Shown here: one piece after another, positions 16,966 through 25,726 of the stretch
Numbering within the stretch: the stretch's first letter is position 1
Layout of the letters: each line of letters begins with the position of its first letter
From: Mesobacillus persicus
GTDB lineage: Bacteria > Bacillota > Bacilli > Bacillales > Cytobacillaceae
Length of the DNA stretch: 64,000 nt
Reading direction: 5' to 3'
Assembly (NCBI RefSeq): GCF_900109925.1
Contig: NZ_FOBW01000015.1
Location: 1-64,000 of the forward strand
Translations under genes and position numbers: made by a program
Notes under the pieces: generated by a model
The model's database searches: none
What the model was told of the DNA's origin: nothing
What the model saw: only the letters and a program-made list of their open reading frames with translations

Positions 16966-17173
16966 TTTCCACATCATCTCCTGCTTTTATTAGTTATCTA
17001 AAGTAAAGTTGATTTCGCGTGACAGTACTGTCAAAGAAAAAGCTACTGAATCCAGAAGCAAATCCGTACTAATATCTCTATTATGCTTGAACATTCGATA
17101 TTCTTGTTGACAATTCCCTCGAGAGTACCGTGAATTGAGCAGTTGGAACTGTCTAAAATTAAAAGTAACTATG

Positions 17174-17314
17174 TTACTAGCCATTTTTTCTAATTTTACT
17201 TGCCGGTTTTGCCTGTTTACTAGTCGAAAAATCACTTTACTAGCCACTTCCGCCGGTTTACTCGCCAAAATTTGCAATTCACTTGCCATTAGACAATATC
17301 TGGAATCACTAGCA
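17174..17314 (-). repeat. Degenerate 21-base periodic repeat, seven units
   Basis: Seven copies of a motif close to GGCNAGTAA (minus strand; TTACTNGCC on plus) start at 17174, 17196, 17217, 17237, 17258, 17279 and 17306, so steps are 22, 21, 20, 21, 21 and 27. The spacers differ. The array lies just after the phosphatase gene, on its 3-prime side. A 160-codon frame runs through it, turning the period into a 7-residue A-S repeat, but it has no ribosome site and starts inside the phosphatase gene. Confidence 0.7.
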
Positions 17315-17362
17315 ACCCGTTGGATAACAGTAGTCAACCCGCACACCCTAATGCCATTAACT

Positions 17363-17950
17363 TCATTGTAAGTGGCTTGTACTATTTGAAAAAACAACCT
17401 GTCTCCCTCTTTCCGTATACTCCAACAGATGAATACCCGTATCACCTGTTCTAAAGAAGACGTCATGGACAAAAGGCAAACCTAAGAAACTCTCAATGAT
17501 TCTCGAAATCGTACCCCCATGGGAAACAATCGCAATTCTTTCATATCCTTTACTAGCTGCTTTGATAACAGAAAAGACCTGTTCCCCGCGCGCACGGAAC
17601 TCCATTGCAGATTCCCCATAGGTGCCAAACTTTTCATGTGGAAGCAAATGCCATGGGAAGGGGACTTCATGAAGGGGCTTCCCTGCCATATCCCCATTCT
17701 CATGTTCGCGAAGTTCGGGTAGATAGTGAATGGGACAGTCAGTTATTTCAGCTAAAATGGATCCTGTTTGACTCGCCCTTTTAAACGTACTCGCCCAAAT
17801 AAACTCAGGAGGAAACTCCTGCTTCACTCTAGCTGCCATTCGTTTAGCTTGTTGCACACCTTCTGCCGTCAATGGATAATCCGCACTTCCTTCATGTACG
17901 TCAAGTAGGTCAGCCTCGGATTGCCCATGACGAATTAATAGAATTTGCAT
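17363..17950 (-). CDS. Histidine phosphatase family protein (phosphoglycerate-mutase-like)
   Basis: The start at 17950 (MQILLIRHGQSEAD) follows AAAGGGGG. The 195-residue protein has the catalytic LIRHGQSE at residues 4-11, the acid/base Glu in LPELREHENGDM and the second His in IAIVSHGGTISRII. That is a complete histidine-phosphatase active site. Substrate unknown; relatives act on phosphosugars or nucleotides. It precedes the 21-base repeat array. Confidence 0.88.
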   Translation of the reverse strand: MQILLIRHGQSEADLLDVHEGSADYPLTAEGVQQAKRMAARVKQEFPPEFIWASTFKRASQTGSILAEITDCPIHYLPELREHENGDMAGKPLHEVPFPWHLLPHEKFGTYGESAMEFRARGEQVFSVIKAASKGYERIAIVSHGGTISRIIESFLGLPFVHDVFFRTGDTGIHLLEYTERGRQVVFSNSTSHLQ

Positions 17951-18054
17951 ATAATTGCCCCCTTTAGGAATTCCGATTGAAAGATACATCTATTCAACAG
18001 CCGCCCCTTCAATTCCTCTTATCTGATTAACAATTCCATAAAAGTTCAGAAATC

Positions 18055-18804
18055 TTAAAGTTTTAAAAATAGGTGTGGTTCGATCAGCGCTGAAGCCGCA
18101 TGATCAACAATTACGGTGACGTTCGGGTGCTGATTTAAAATGGAAGCGGGAAAGCTCTCGTGGACCTCGCCAGTGAGCAACCGTTTGACAGCCTCTTGTT
18201 TTCGCTCGCCTGAGATAAGGAGGAGGATTTCATTGCTTTTCATAATTGTTCCAATTCCCATAGTAATCGCCTGCTTGGGGACGTCTTCTATTCTAGGGAA
18301 ATATCGGGAGTTAGCTTCTCTTGTTGTTTGTGCTAGTGAGACGATATGAGTCTTCGATGAGAATGACGTGCCTGGTTCATTAAAGCCTATATGGCCGTTG
18401 CGGCCAATGCCAAGTATCTGAAGATCCACTCCCCCATGCACAAGGAGACTATTCTCGTAACGTACACATTCCTCTGTAGGATTCTCAGCATTGCCGCGGG
18501 GTACAAAAGTGTTGCTTTTATCGATATCAATATGGTCAAACAAATAGGTATTCATATAATAACGGTAACTGTTCGGATCACGGATAGGGATTCCGATGTA
18601 CTCATCAAGGTTAAACGTCTTTACGCTCCCATAGGAGGTGCCATTCAACTGGTGGTCCTTAATCAGATTTTGATAGGTCCCCTTTGGTGTACCCCCAGTC
18701 GCCAATCCAAGGGTGATTTCTGGATTCATCCGAACTTTATCAATGATTAAGTCAGCTGCTGCTCTACTCATGGCTTGATAATCTTCAACTACTTTTAGTT
18801 TCAT
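18055..18804 (-). CDS. nagB: Glucosamine-6-phosphate deaminase
   Basis: Starts at MKLKVVEDYQAMSRAAAD, with AGGAGGAGAT 8 bases upstream. The 249-residue protein shows LGLATGGTPKGTYQNL, FNLDEYIGI (catalytic Asp/Glu region), LGIGRNGHIGFNEPGTSF with the ring-opening His, and VKRLLTGEV. It converts glucosamine-6-phosphate to fructose-6-phosphate and ammonia. Normally nagA lies directly before nagB; here only a ruined nagA is left, in the same frame running into the nagB leader. nagB itself looks intact. Confidence 0.93.
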   Translation of the reverse strand: MKLKVVEDYQAMSRAAADLIIDKVRMNPEITLGLATGGTPKGTYQNLIKDHQLNGTSYGSVKTFNLDEYIGIPIRDPNSYRYYMNTYLFDHIDIDKSNTFVPRGNAENPTEECVRYENSLLVHGGVDLQILGIGRNGHIGFNEPGTSFSSKTHIVSLAQTTREANSRYFPRIEDVPKQAITMGIGTIMKSNEILLLISGERKQEAVKRLLTGEVHESFPASILNQHPNVTVIVDHAASALIEPHLFLKL

Positions 18805-18828
18805 CTGTTCCCATCTCCTCCTTTTTAT

Positions 18829-19239
18829 AGGCTTAGTCATAAAGACATCATCCTTGTCATCAAGGATAACCAGGTCCGCACCCTTCCCTACTGCAATGCT
18901 TCTTTTGTGGTCAAAAAGATTTAATTACATAGCCGGATTTGCGGACGCCATTTCAACGGCATCTGCTAGTGTACAATCCGCAAACTCCATTACATTCTTA
19001 ACCGCGTGACTACTGGCTTACATTCACCCCATGAACATGAACATGGACATAAATCAAACCTCGGATGATTTTATAGTTCTTATGGATGACGATTTCCTCC
19101 AAAAGCCCGTCCTCTTTTATTTCATGAACCGAGCCCATTTCGACCCTTTTGATTAGCCTGTTTCAATCATTTCTTTTCCAGCATAGATTTAGATATTTTT
19201 TATTAACAGTTTATTGGCTGTACACAGTTTCCGTTCCAT
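18829..19239 (-). pseudogene. nagA: nagA remnant (N-acetylglucosamine-6-phosphate deacetylase)
   Basis: From the ATG at 19239, behind GGGAG, the sequence reads like the NagA start: KLLIKNI, stop, IYAGKEMIETG, stop. Later pieces match IYVHVHVHG (the metal-binding HxH), NVMEFADCTLADAVEMASANPA, stop, then FDHKRSIAVGKGADLVILDD, which is the NagA C-terminus. Only about 135 codons remain of about 390, with several stops and frame changes, so most of the catalytic domain has been deleted. It is not functional. Together with intact nagB it shows a decayed nagAB operon. Confidence 0.82.
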
Positions 19240-19482
19240 AGTATTCTCCCTTTCTAATCCACTTCTAATGATTTTGGACAAAACAATGATAAATTTTAAA
19301 CTTCCCTCAACATGCTAATATTTTTTAAGATTAAAAATTACCATCTTTCCATTCCTTGTCCCTACTTGACCATTTGAAAAAATAACATACGGATCTTAAA
19401 GGAATGTTTCACCCTGATAGCGAACAATAAACGAATAAATGCAAGCAAATTTGTTAGAAAACTTTTGTTTAGGGGGATTGGA

Positions 19483-20049
19483 ATGGCCTTTCCAGAATTA
19501 GAAACAGAACGATTAAAATTAGTCCAGATTTCAAAACCAGATACTCAAAGCTACTTCGACATAATGTCTAGAGACGAAGTAACCGAATATTATGGCATGA
19601 GTAGCTTGAAAACGATTGAAGACGCTTCAAAAATCATTCAATCCTTTCAAGATGGATTTGAAAACAATAGGTCGATTAGATGGGGAATGGTATTAAAAGA
19701 TTCGGGAGTTTTTGTTGGCACAGTGGGGTTGAATAACCTCAGTACTTGGAGTAAAAAGGCTGAAGTCGGCTACGAATTGCATCCGTCCCACTGGCAAAAA
19801 GGGATTACAACCGAAGCGGTTAAAGAAGTATTAGAGTATTCTTTTGATGTGTTGGACTTATTTAGAATGGGCGCAATCACATACCCCCAAAATATAGCTT
19901 CAATTCAATTATTAAAACAGTTAGGCTTTACTCAAGAAGGTTTGCTAAGGGCCTATCTTTATCAGAATGAGCAATCCCATGACGCCTATGTGTTTTCTTT
20001 ATTAAAAACCGAGTGGACAGAAAAGCTTCGACTTAACCAAAATATATAG
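19483..20049 (+). CDS. GNAT N-acetyltransferase, RimJ/RimL type
   Basis: The start at 19483 (MAFPELETERLKLVQI) follows AGGGGGA. The 188-residue protein has LETERLKL at the N-terminus, WGMVLKDSGVFVGTVGL, AEVGYELHPSHWQKGITTEAV with the acetyl-CoA loop, and NIASIQLLKQLGFTQEGLLR, all typical of RimJ/RimL-like enzymes that acetylate protein N-termini or small amines. Single gene, opposite in strand to its neighbours. Confidence 0.88.
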   Translation: MAFPELETERLKLVQISKPDTQSYFDIMSRDEVTEYYGMSSLKTIEDASKIIQSFQDGFENNRSIRWGMVLKDSGVFVGTVGLNNLSTWSKKAEVGYELHPSHWQKGITTEAVKEVLEYSFDVLDLFRMGAITYPQNIASIQLLKQLGFTQEGLLRAYLYQNEQSHDAYVFSLLKTEWTEKLRLNQNI

Positions 20050-20073
20050 TTGGATTTACCGCCAAAGATAAAA

Positions 20074-20098
20074 CTGGCCCATTCCTAGGAAAGGGCCA
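20074..20098 (+). terminator. Possible weak terminator after the GNAT gene
   Basis: TGGCCC and GGGCCA pair across a 12-base loop that itself holds CCTAGG. There is no good T-run after it, so strength is doubtful. Confidence 0.35.
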
Positions 20099-20170
20099 AA
20101 ACACCTATCTTTATATAGACCACCCTGCGATACGCATTTAAATAAAAGCTCAAACCCGCACACAATGCCA

Positions 20171-21586
20171 TCAATTTGCACTTGATCCCTCTTTAATGAG
20201 TTCATTTTTTCTCAAGGCTAGATAAAAGAAACCTCCATTTAGAGCTGTCACTATAATCAAGCCTGCAAACACATTGCTATAGATGATACCCGTTCCTTCC
20301 GCAATCGAAAAGGGATTTATCCGTAAACCCACTTCATAGTCTAACACTCTACCAATAATTGCACCGCCAAAAGCTCCAGCCATAAAATTAAACAGGTTGT
20401 AAATCCCCATCCCAACTCCAATTTCATTTCGAGGGAGAGCGAATGAGATTAAATTTGCTGTTGACGTTTGAAGAAACGGAAACGCGATATAACTAAGAAT
20501 CACTACGATACTAATAACCCAACCAGGACCGCCAATGAACGTGGAAAGTAGAAAAAAACCGAGGATCATCAAAGCAAAGGCAAGATAGACGACAGGTTTG
20601 CTTCCGCGTAAGTCGGTCAAAACCCCGGCCCATTTGCCCGTAAGTGCCGCAGCCATAGCGCCTGGGAATAACGTAAGCCCAATCCAAAGTGTATTTAATC
20701 CATTTACCTCACTTAACATAAGTGGCAACATAAACATCATGCCAAACATTGTCATGATCGCAAAAAATCCCGAAATGATTGTCGTCCGAAACGCGCCATT
20801 GCGAAACAAATCTGGGCGGATAAATGGAATCTCACTAGTGAATATTCGCCAAGCAAACAAGCTAAAAAATCCAATACTAACAACTATGTAATACCAATCA
20901 AACATCGTGATGAACAGGATAAGCGTGGCGACAGCAATCGCGATAAACATGGCACCGAGGATATCTACTTTTCCTTCCTTTTTCTCCTCCTGAGGCATCC
21001 AAATCCGGAAAAATGGGATTGTAATAACTACAAATACCGATATTAAAAATAAGAACTGCCAGTTCAATGCACCAGCAATAAATCCACCGATGACCGGTCC
21101 AATTCCAGAGGCAAATGCCATAGTACTTGAGACAATTCCTAGCACTCTACTCCTTGCTTCTGGAAAATACCGTGTTGGCACGATAAAAGCCAGCGCAACA
21201 ATTGAGGAAGCGCCCGAAGCCTGAATAAGCCGGGCAAGGATGACCACTGAATAATTTGGCGCAAAAAAACCTACAATTGACCCTATTGCAAACAAGCTGA
21301 GTCCAATGGTAAGCAAGTTTTTTAATGGATAAATATCGGCTAATTTCCCATACATTAGAGCCCCAATTGCATAAATAATGATGTAACCTGTTACCACCCA
21401 ACTTACTTGTGAGGGCAAAAGCGCAAACGATCGTGCAATATCAGGTACAGCAATCATAAACATCGTTCCATTCATAACTGAAAACAATAAGACCGTACAC
21501 ATCAGGAAGATGATTTTCTGTTTTTCCGCTTTAGATAGTTGGTATTCTACACTTAATGATTCTGCAACAGTTGTCATTTCAGCCAT
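20171..21586 (-). CDS. MFS efflux transporter, 14-helix DHA2 family, TetA(L)-like
   Basis: The start at 21586 (MAEMTTVAESL) has AAGGAGGGG upstream. The 471-residue protein has about 14 hydrophobic helices. Seen: GTMFMIAVPDIARSFALLP in helix 1, YGKLADIYPLKNLL (motif A), SGIGPVIGGFIAGAL (motif C, typical of drug antiporters) and GVGMGIYNLFNFMAGAFGG. The layout follows TetA(L)/TetA(K) proteins, which exchange drug-metal complexes for protons, but resistance to any drug cannot be deduced. Monocistronic. Confidence 0.82.
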   Translation of the reverse strand: MAEMTTVAESLSVEYQLSKAEKQKIIFLMCTVLLFSVMNGTMFMIAVPDIARSFALLPSQVSWVVTGYIIIYAIGALMYGKLADIYPLKNLLTIGLSLFAIGSIVGFFAPNYSVVILARLIQASGASSIVALAFIVPTRYFPEARSRVLGIVSSTMAFASGIGPVIGGFIAGALNWQFLFLISVFVVITIPFFRIWMPQEEKKEGKVDILGAMFIAIAVATLILFITMFDWYYIVVSIGFFSLFAWRIFTSEIPFIRPDLFRNGAFRTTIISGFFAIMTMFGMMFMLPLMLSEVNGLNTLWIGLTLFPGAMAAALTGKWAGVLTDLRGSKPVVYLAFALMILGFFLLSTFIGGPGWVISIVVILSYIAFPFLQTSTANLISFALPRNEIGVGMGIYNLFNFMAGAFGGAIIGRVLDYEVGLRINPFSIAEGTGIIYSNVFAGLIIVTALNGGFFYLALRKNELIKEGSSAN

Positions 21587-21895
21587 CTCCCCTCCTTTTA
21601 TAAATATTCCTAACTCTACTATCATAACAGGATAATAAGGAAAATTCAGTAAATTAGCCCGAAATGGTTATGAGCGGACTCGACTTGATTAGCATGAGAA
21701 GGAAAAGAATCGTATCACCATCGTTTTAATTTCATTCTACTTAGCAAAGTGTCCTTCCTATGATTAAATCGTAAAGAAACCATTAGGTTGCAAGTAGGAC
21801 AATAAAAAGAGCAACGTCCATATTTCGTTGCTCTCTTCGGTTTCCACATTTACCATTTGAACGGAAGCAAGTCATCACTTTTATCGTTCTCCTAG
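21587..21895. other. Intergenic region with a terminator
   Basis: Between the MFS gene and the DUF3231 gene. The only feature seen is the terminator at 21808-21834; the rest should hold the MFS promoter. No reading frame is supported. Confidence 0.6.
21808..21834 (-). terminator. Terminator after the DUF3231 gene
   Basis: AGAGCAACG and CGTTGCTCT with a 9-base loop, followed on the minus strand by TTTTTATT. Confidence 0.8.
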
Positions 21896-22459
21896 TTATT
21901 GTGTCGGCGAGCCAGGGGGATAATAATATGGAGGAACTTTAAGCCAACCACGTTTTCTCATCAAGGTTTTCAGAGTGGTACCAAACGTCACCCACTCTGA
22001 ATAAAATTTCAGCCACATCATCCCCACATCATTCCGAATCGAGTTCACTTGCCCTAAGGTGCATACTTGCATACAGTTAACTAACTTAAAAGTGATTCCA
22101 TTTGCAATTTCATCATCGGTTAGCTTAACACCTAAAGGGATTTCCTTTGATTCTGATTTAGGTTTCGCAGACGTCACATCAGGTAAAGGTATTCCTTCTT
22201 GTCTCATGAACTCACTGACCGTTTTCACTTGTGATTCGCATATTCGAATCACATCCGTTAACATTTCTCTTACTTCATCATCCGTAGTTGTATTTAGTCC
22301 AATTTCCTCGTAACGGATAAACTCTTCCACCATCGTCACATATTTCCAGAAGTCACCAACTTCCATCACATGTAGTGGAGTCTTCGGCTCATTCGTGTTG
22401 TCAATCGATGTTTTGAGTAAATTCCAAACCGCTTCAAATGGATTCGGCATTTCATTCAC
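21896..22459 (-). CDS. DUF3231 family protein
   Basis: A 187-residue, mostly helical protein ending PPYYYPPGSP. Helices such as EVGDFWKYVTMVEEFIRYEEIGL and MWLKFYSEWVTFGTTLKTLMRKRGWL fit DUF3231, ferritin-like helical proteins common in spore-forming Bacillaceae, often in two half-domains. This one is a single domain. Function unknown. A second, clearly related member lies at 61357-61869, sharing the final helix and K-x-G-W-L-x-x-P-P ending. Confidence 0.75.
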   Translation of the reverse strand: MNEMPNPFEAVWNLLKTSIDNTNEPKTPLHVMEVGDFWKYVTMVEEFIRYEEIGLNTTTDDEVREMLTDVIRICESQVKTVSEFMRQEGIPLPDVTSAKPKSESKEIPLGVKLTDDEIANGITFKLVNCMQVCTLGQVNSIRNDVGMMWLKFYSEWVTFGTTLKTLMRKRGWLKVPPYYYPPGSPTQ

Positions 22460-22559
22460 CTCCTATAATTAGGTTTCTCACGTTCTTGTGAAATAATGTA
22501 AATTTTTTACAAACAAACCCAATACTAACTTGTTCCAGGCGAACCCCTTAAACATGAAA

Positions 22560-22586
22560 GAAGGACTAACTTCAAGTTAGTCCTTC
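22560..22586 (-). terminator. Terminator after the nitroreductase gene
   Basis: Thirteen-base arms GAAGGACTAACTT / AAGTTAGTCCTTC, 4 bases after the stop codon of the leftward gene. The T-run is short. Confidence 0.7.
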
Positions 22587-22590
22587 CCCT

Positions 22591-23193
22591 TTATAGCTCA
22601 TCAAAATCACTGTTACTGGTTAACCATTTAGTTACTTCTTCATATGGTCTTCTTTTTCCAGCCGCCATTTCTCTTTTCGTATATCCAAAATAAAGAAATC
22701 CCAGTACTTCACCTTTTTCGGACAACCCAAACAGTTCTTTCATTAACGGATCATAGGTTGGTTTCCCAGTTCGCCAGTAGCCCCCCAGGCCTAACGCATG
22801 GGCAGCTAGCAGCATATTTTGAATCGCTGCATACACCGCTCCATATTCCTCCTGAATGATTACTTTTTCTGATTTTAGATTCGGTTCCACCGCAACCGTC
22901 ATCACTACTGGTGCCCGTAATGGTTTTTCACAGATTTTCTCAAGCTTTTTTTGATTTGTTTCGCTCAAAGGATTCTCCATATCACGCTTAGCAATTTCCG
23001 CAAGGACTTTCCCGAGAGCTAATCTACCTTCACCTGTTAACACAAAAAACTTCCACGGCTCGGTTTTAAAATGGCTTGGCGCCCAGGTGCCAGCTTCCAA
23101 TATTTTATCTATTATCTCCTTTGGGACCGGTTTATCTGAAACAAGACCATTGCTTCTTCTTGATTTAATCGCCTCGAAAACATCCACTGACAA
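22591..23193 (-). CDS. Nitroreductase-family flavoprotein (YdjA-like)
   Basis: A 200-residue protein of the FMN-dependent nitroreductase fold: DVFEAIKSRRSNGLVSDKPV binding the FMN phosphate, AGTWAPSHFKTEPWKFFVL, EEYGAVYAAIQNMLLAAHALGLG and GFLYFGYTK. The short single-domain form resembles YdjA/TdsD. It reduces nitro or other electrophilic compounds with NAD(P)H; the natural substrate is unknown. Single gene with its own terminator. Confidence 0.87.
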   Translation of the reverse strand: MSVDVFEAIKSRRSNGLVSDKPVPKEIIDKILEAGTWAPSHFKTEPWKFFVLTGEGRLALGKVLAEIAKRDMENPLSETNQKKLEKICEKPLRAPVVMTVAVEPNLKSEKVIIQEEYGAVYAAIQNMLLAAHALGLGGYWRTGKPTYDPLMKELFGLSEKGEVLGFLYFGYTKREMAAGKRRPYEEVTKWLTSNSDFDEL

Positions 23194-23698
23194 TCCCCTC
23201 CATTGAAAGTAGGATTTTCTATTTGTACTGAAGTTTAGGCAAGTAACTAAATTATATGAGTCCTACTAATCGAATATGATAACTGTTATAAAACATTGTC
23301 GAAAGAAAACTCCGTTTAGAGCAACCATGAGGGAGAATTTTATACAAGAATTCCCTGTTGTGTATATACAGGTTTTTACAGTGAAAAATGCCTACTCTAA
23401 TCTGTATCAGGTTTAACCAATCATAATTTTCTCTTCAGCATATCAAACCAATGATTCTTTTCGTGTTCTCAATAATGCAAAAGCCATCGTTAACGGTCCA
23501 AGTCACCCAATAAACATCACGATGTTGAGACTCTTCCCACTTGAGATAAATCATACGAAAACCGACTGTTAACCCAACCGTGCTAAAAGCGGAAATGGTT
23601 TCAAAAGAATTTTGGTTATCAACATAGTAATTTAAAGTGCAAAACAAAAAAATGCCTATTCCAACAAAATGTGGAATAGGCATCTTTTTTAGTTTTAC
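23194..23698. other. Intergenic region, no supported gene
   Basis: About 500 bases holding the nitroreductase promoter side and, at the right end, the terminator of the substrate-binding protein gene (23652-23683). An 82-codon minus-strand frame begins inside that terminator and has no ribosome site; I do not accept it. Confidence 0.6.
23652..23683 (-). terminator. Terminator at the end of the liv-type operon
   Basis: Twelve-base arms ATGCCTATTCCA / TGGAATAGGCAT with T-run on both strands. It ends the long leftward transcript after the substrate-binding protein gene. Confidence 0.85.
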
Positions 23699-24907
23699 TT
23701 ATTCAGCTGGAATCGGAACAACTTTTCCATCTTCAATTGCACCAACGATTAAGGTAGATTCAAATCCACCATCGTCACCGATTGATGGAATTTCGTAAAC
23801 ACGTGCGTAGTCAGGAATATTGTCTAGACCATCTTGCATATGATCACGAATTTTCGCTGGATCATCAACGGAATTTGCTGCCTCCATAGCTTTAGCAAAT
23901 GCCCACATACCAATGTAGTTTAAGCCTGCTTCAGAACCTGGATCTTCCCCGTACTTTTCATTATACTTTTTCACATAATCAGGAACAGCTGCTTCATCAG
24001 AGTCTACAAGTGGCATAACACCGATTGAACCTTCAAGCATCTCGTAAGAACCGGTTACACGCTTCATCTCGTCAAGCTTTGCTTGGTCCATTATAATAAA
24101 GCCGCCTTCAAAACCTAACTCACGTGCTTGCTTTACAACTTTAGCTGTTGGCTCAGAAGCTCCTCCAACGAACAATACATCTGGATTTTCTTTTAACGCA
24201 TTTGTAATAATCGTGAAGAAGTCAGTATCCTTCGTAAAGTCGATGGAAGAGTTATAGACAATTTCTCCACCTTGCTCTTCCCAGTATGGCTCAAGTGCTT
24301 CTGCCCAGTCTTTTCCGTATTGAGAAGCTGTTGGTAAGAACGCAATCTTTTTACCAAAACGCTCCATTTGATACTTTGTGAATGGAGCAAGGTATCCATC
24401 ATAACGAGGAGGGATACGAACAGTTAACGTATTTCCAGCTTCAGTAATTTTCGGCTCACTTGAGTAAGCACCAATTAAGAAATTATCCACTTGGTTGAAT
24501 ACCTGTAGGGCAAAGATCCCACCACTATGTGGTGTAAAGATGATTGGCGTATCATTTTCTTGAATTAAACGCTTTGCATTGGAACCAGCTTCATTTGGCA
24601 AGTATTTGTCATCAAGAGAGACAATGTTTACTTTGTATTTCTTGCCATCGATATCAATTCCGCCTTCTTCATTAATTTCTTCGGCAGCCATTTTTACACC
24701 GTTTAAGGTACGCTCACCATACAACGCTGCTGGTCCACTTAATGGTCCAGTGTAACCGATATTAACCGTACCTTCTCCGCCACCTGAATCAGATTCACCT
24801 GAATCTCCACCAGAAGTTGATTCGCTTCCACCGCCACTACAAGCAGCTAATAGGAACATGAACGCAATTAACAGAAACGATAAGAAACGGAACTTTTGCT
24901 TTTTCAT
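23699..24907 (-). CDS. ABC transporter substrate-binding lipoprotein, LivK type
   Basis: The start at 24907 (MKKQKFRFLSFLLIAF) opens a lipoprotein signal with LLAAC (Cys 23), followed by a Gly/Ser-rich linker. The 402-residue protein is a type I periplasmic-binding fold: NIGYTGPLSGPAALYGERTL, KRLIQENDTPIIFTP, FLPTASQYGKDWAEAL, FVGGASEPTAKVVKQAREL. It captures a ligand outside the cell for LivHMGF. The surroundings (acyl-CoA genes) suggest a carboxylic acid or aromatic acid rather than an amino acid, but that is inference. Confidence 0.88.
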   Translation of the reverse strand: MKKQKFRFLSFLLIAFMFLLAACSGGGSESTSGGDSGESDSGGGEGTVNIGYTGPLSGPAALYGERTLNGVKMAAEEINEEGGIDIDGKKYKVNIVSLDDKYLPNEAGSNAKRLIQENDTPIIFTPHSGGIFALQVFNQVDNFLIGAYSSEPKITEAGNTLTVRIPPRYDGYLAPFTKYQMERFGKKIAFLPTASQYGKDWAEALEPYWEEQGGEIVYNSSIDFTKDTDFFTIITNALKENPDVLFVGGASEPTAKVVKQARELGFEGGFIIMDQAKLDEMKRVTGSYEMLEGSIGVMPLVDSDEAAVPDYVKKYNEKYGEDPGSEAGLNYIGMWAFAKAMEAANSVDDPAKIRDHMQDGLDNIPDYARVYEIPSIGDDGGFESTLIVGAIEDGKVVPIPAE

Positions 24908-25018
24908 TTGTTTTCCCCCTTGGATATCATTCTCATTTTTTATAAAAATAGTAACCATTGTTCACAACAATCTCTCCGTTCCTCACCACCTTTCAGTTAT
25001 TGAACCTACAAGGGGCGA

Positions 25019-25726
25019 TTACGCCCCAATGTAGGCCTTTCTAACACTGTCATTTGTGAATAACTCTTCCGATGTTCCTTCGACAACCACTTCACCGTTT
25101 TCAAATACATAGCCTTTTGTTGCAATTTTTAAGGCAGCGTTGGCATTTTGTTCGGCTAATACGATGGTCGTGCCTTCTTTATTGATTTGTTGAATAACCC
25201 CAAACATTTGTTCAACGATCAACGGCGCAAGGCCTACAGATGGCTCATCAAGCATCATCACTTTTGGCTTTGCCATTAAGGCTCTGCCAATTGCCACCAT
25301 CTGCTGCTGCCCACCACTTAGGGAACCAGCAGGATCATCTTTCTTCTGTTCGAGAATGGGGAACAGCTCGAACACATGGTCCATTGTTTGCTTGATTTGC
25401 GCCTTGTTCCGACGATGGACATAAGCACCCATTTTCAAATTTTCAAGAACGCTCATCCCCGGGAAAAGCTTTCTTCCTTCCGCACATTGAACAATACCTG
25501 CTGCCACAATCCGGTCTGCAGAAAGTTTATCAATTCGCTTTCCTTCGAACTCAACGTCGCCTTGAAACGGTTTGTTCAGGCCACTGATTGTATTAAATGT
25601 AGTACTCTTTCCTGCACCATTCGCCCCAAGCAATACGACAATCTCACCCTGGTTTACCTCGATATTGATATCGCGAATTGCCACAAAGCTTCCATATTTA
25701 ACGGAAATATTATTAACCTTAAGCAC
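25019..25726 (-). CDS. ABC transporter ATPase, LivF type
   Basis: A 235-residue ATPase: Walker A GANGAGKSTT, signature LSGGQQQMVAIGRAL, Walker B VMMLDEPSVGLAP and the His-free Q-loop region usual in LivF (IVLAEQNANAAL). It overlaps livG by 8 bases. With LivG it powers import through LivH and LivM. It lacks the extra C-terminal domain of LivG, as expected. Confidence 0.9.
   Translation of the reverse strand: MLKVNNISVKYGSFVAIRDINIEVNQGEIVVLLGANGAGKSTTFNTISGLNKPFQGDVEFEGKRIDKLSADRIVAAGIVQCAEGRKLFPGMSVLENLKMGAYVHRRNKAQIKQTMDHVFELFPILEQKKDDPAGSLSGGQQQMVAIGRALMAKPKVMMLDEPSVGLAPLIVEQMFGVIQQINKEGTTIVLAEQNANAALKIATKGYVFENGEVVVEGTSEELFTNDSVRKAYIGA

Noticed and set aside
17174-17314. CRISPR array
   Set aside because: The conserved part is only about 9 bases with 12-base spacers and there are no cas genes in the window.
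16990-17472. 160-codon minus-strand frame as a gene
   Set aside because: It begins inside the phosphatase gene, has no ribosome site, and its repeat pattern is explained by the 21-base DNA period.
23435-23683. 82-codon minus-strand frame as a gene
   Set aside because: Its start lies within the terminator of the substrate-binding protein gene and no ribosome site is present.
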